7,200 bases of DNA, taken from Candidatus Eiseniibacteriota bacterium (GTDB lineage: Bacteria; Arandabacterota; Arandabacteria; Arandabacterales; Arandabacteraceae). The DNA lies in the NCBI GenBank assembly GCA_030592245.1, contig JAUVJV010000107.1, positions 1-7,200 on the forward strand. The letters are read 5' to 3'. Numbering within the stretch: position 1 is the stretch's first letter; the number at the start of each line of letters is the position of its first letter. Shown piece after piece: positions 6,915-7,200 of this stretch. The notes under the pieces are model-generated. The model was given only the letters and a program-made list of their open reading frames with translations, had not been told where the DNA came from and did no database searches. The translations under genes and the position numbers were made by a program.

Positions 6915-7200
6915 ACCTGCAGGTGAGGATATTGTCCCTGGCGGTGAGTCTCCTGTTCATTGCCTATGTTGTCTGGCTGGTGAGAAACAGGAAACTCCGG
7001 GAGACGGACTCGATAGTCTGGATCCTGGCCGGGCTTGCGATTCTCGTGCTGGCGGTCTGGGTCAAGCCGCTGGTGCTTATCACCGAGTTGATCGGGGCGA
7101 AGTTCCCCGTCTCGACACTGTTTTTCAGCGGGCTGATCTTCCTGACCTTCATATCCCTGTGGATGACCACCCGGATATCCGCGCTGAGTGAGGAAGTGAA
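6911..7200 (+). CDS. DUF2304 small membrane protein, partial at right edge
   Basis: This 96-codon open frame runs off the window end. It overlaps the GT2 stop by 4 nt (ATGA). Three hydrophobic segments are visible at about residues 6-24, 35-56 and 66-85. The first is followed by a basic loop R-N-R-K-L-R-E-T-D-S-I-V-W, matching the R/K-rich then D-S-x-x-W layout of DUF2304. The third contains L-F-F-S-G-L-I-F-L, and the tail R-I-S-A-L-S-E-E-V begins the charged coiled end of the family. DUF2304 proteins are usually a little over 100 residues, so only a short tail should be missing. They are commonly found next to, or fused to, DPM1-like GT2 enzymes, exactly as here. They probably act as a membrane partner or small transporter for the lipid-linked sugar. 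No biochemical function is firmly established that I can cite. Confidence 0.85.
   Translation, partial: MNLQVRILSLAVSLLFIAYVVWLVRNRKLRETDSIVWILAGLAILVLAVWVKPLVLITELIGAKFPVSTLFFSGLIFLTFISLWMTTRISALSEEV

Overview
The window is a GC-rich bacterial sequence with strong G/C preference at third codon positions, frequent AGG arginine codons and tightly packed, overlapping same-strand genes. The gene families (DUF2723/TPR membrane protein, AlkP-superfamily phosphohydrolase, two PF03706 flippase-like proteins, a DPM1-like GT2 and DUF2304) fit an environmental Gram-negative such as a deltaproteobacterium (Desulfobacterota) or a related anaerobic lineage. That placement is an inference from style and family content. 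No marker gene fixes the taxonomy.

Layout: (1) Bases 2 to about 109 carry an internal slice of an ABC-transporter ATPase that stops resembling its family abruptly near base 98-110. The rest of that protein is absent. (2) From about base 123 to the right edge, six plus-strand genes form one apparent operon with gaps of at most 8 nt and several stop/start overlaps. In order they are: a PF03706 flippase-like membrane protein (about 123-1172), a DUF2723 GT-C-type membrane protein with a C-terminal TPR domain (1162-3522), a soluble AlkP-superfamily phosphohydrolase (3531-5198), a second and divergent PF03706 protein (5198-6184), a DPM1-like GT2 glycosyltransferase (6177-6914), and a DUF2304 small membrane protein cut by the window edge (6911 onward). 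There is no RNA gene, transposon, CRISPR array or internal terminator that I can support, and no gene-free stretch over 300 bases.

Working model (inference): the GT2 enzyme loads a sugar onto a polyprenyl-phosphate carrier at the cytoplasmic face. DUF2304 and/or the PF03706 proteins help present or move the lipid-linked sugar. The DUF2723 protein, which belongs to the same family as the eukaryotic protein O-mannosyltransferase TMEM260 and keeps an acidic first-loop motif, transfers the sugar outside the membrane to a protein or envelope glycan. The cytoplasmic AlkP-type enzyme keeps a full metal-site set, and its substrate in this pathway is the main unknown. The locus therefore looks like a compact, poorly described envelope or protein glycosylation cassette. 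The ABC/operon boundary at the left end should be checked as either a real rearrangement or an assembly join.
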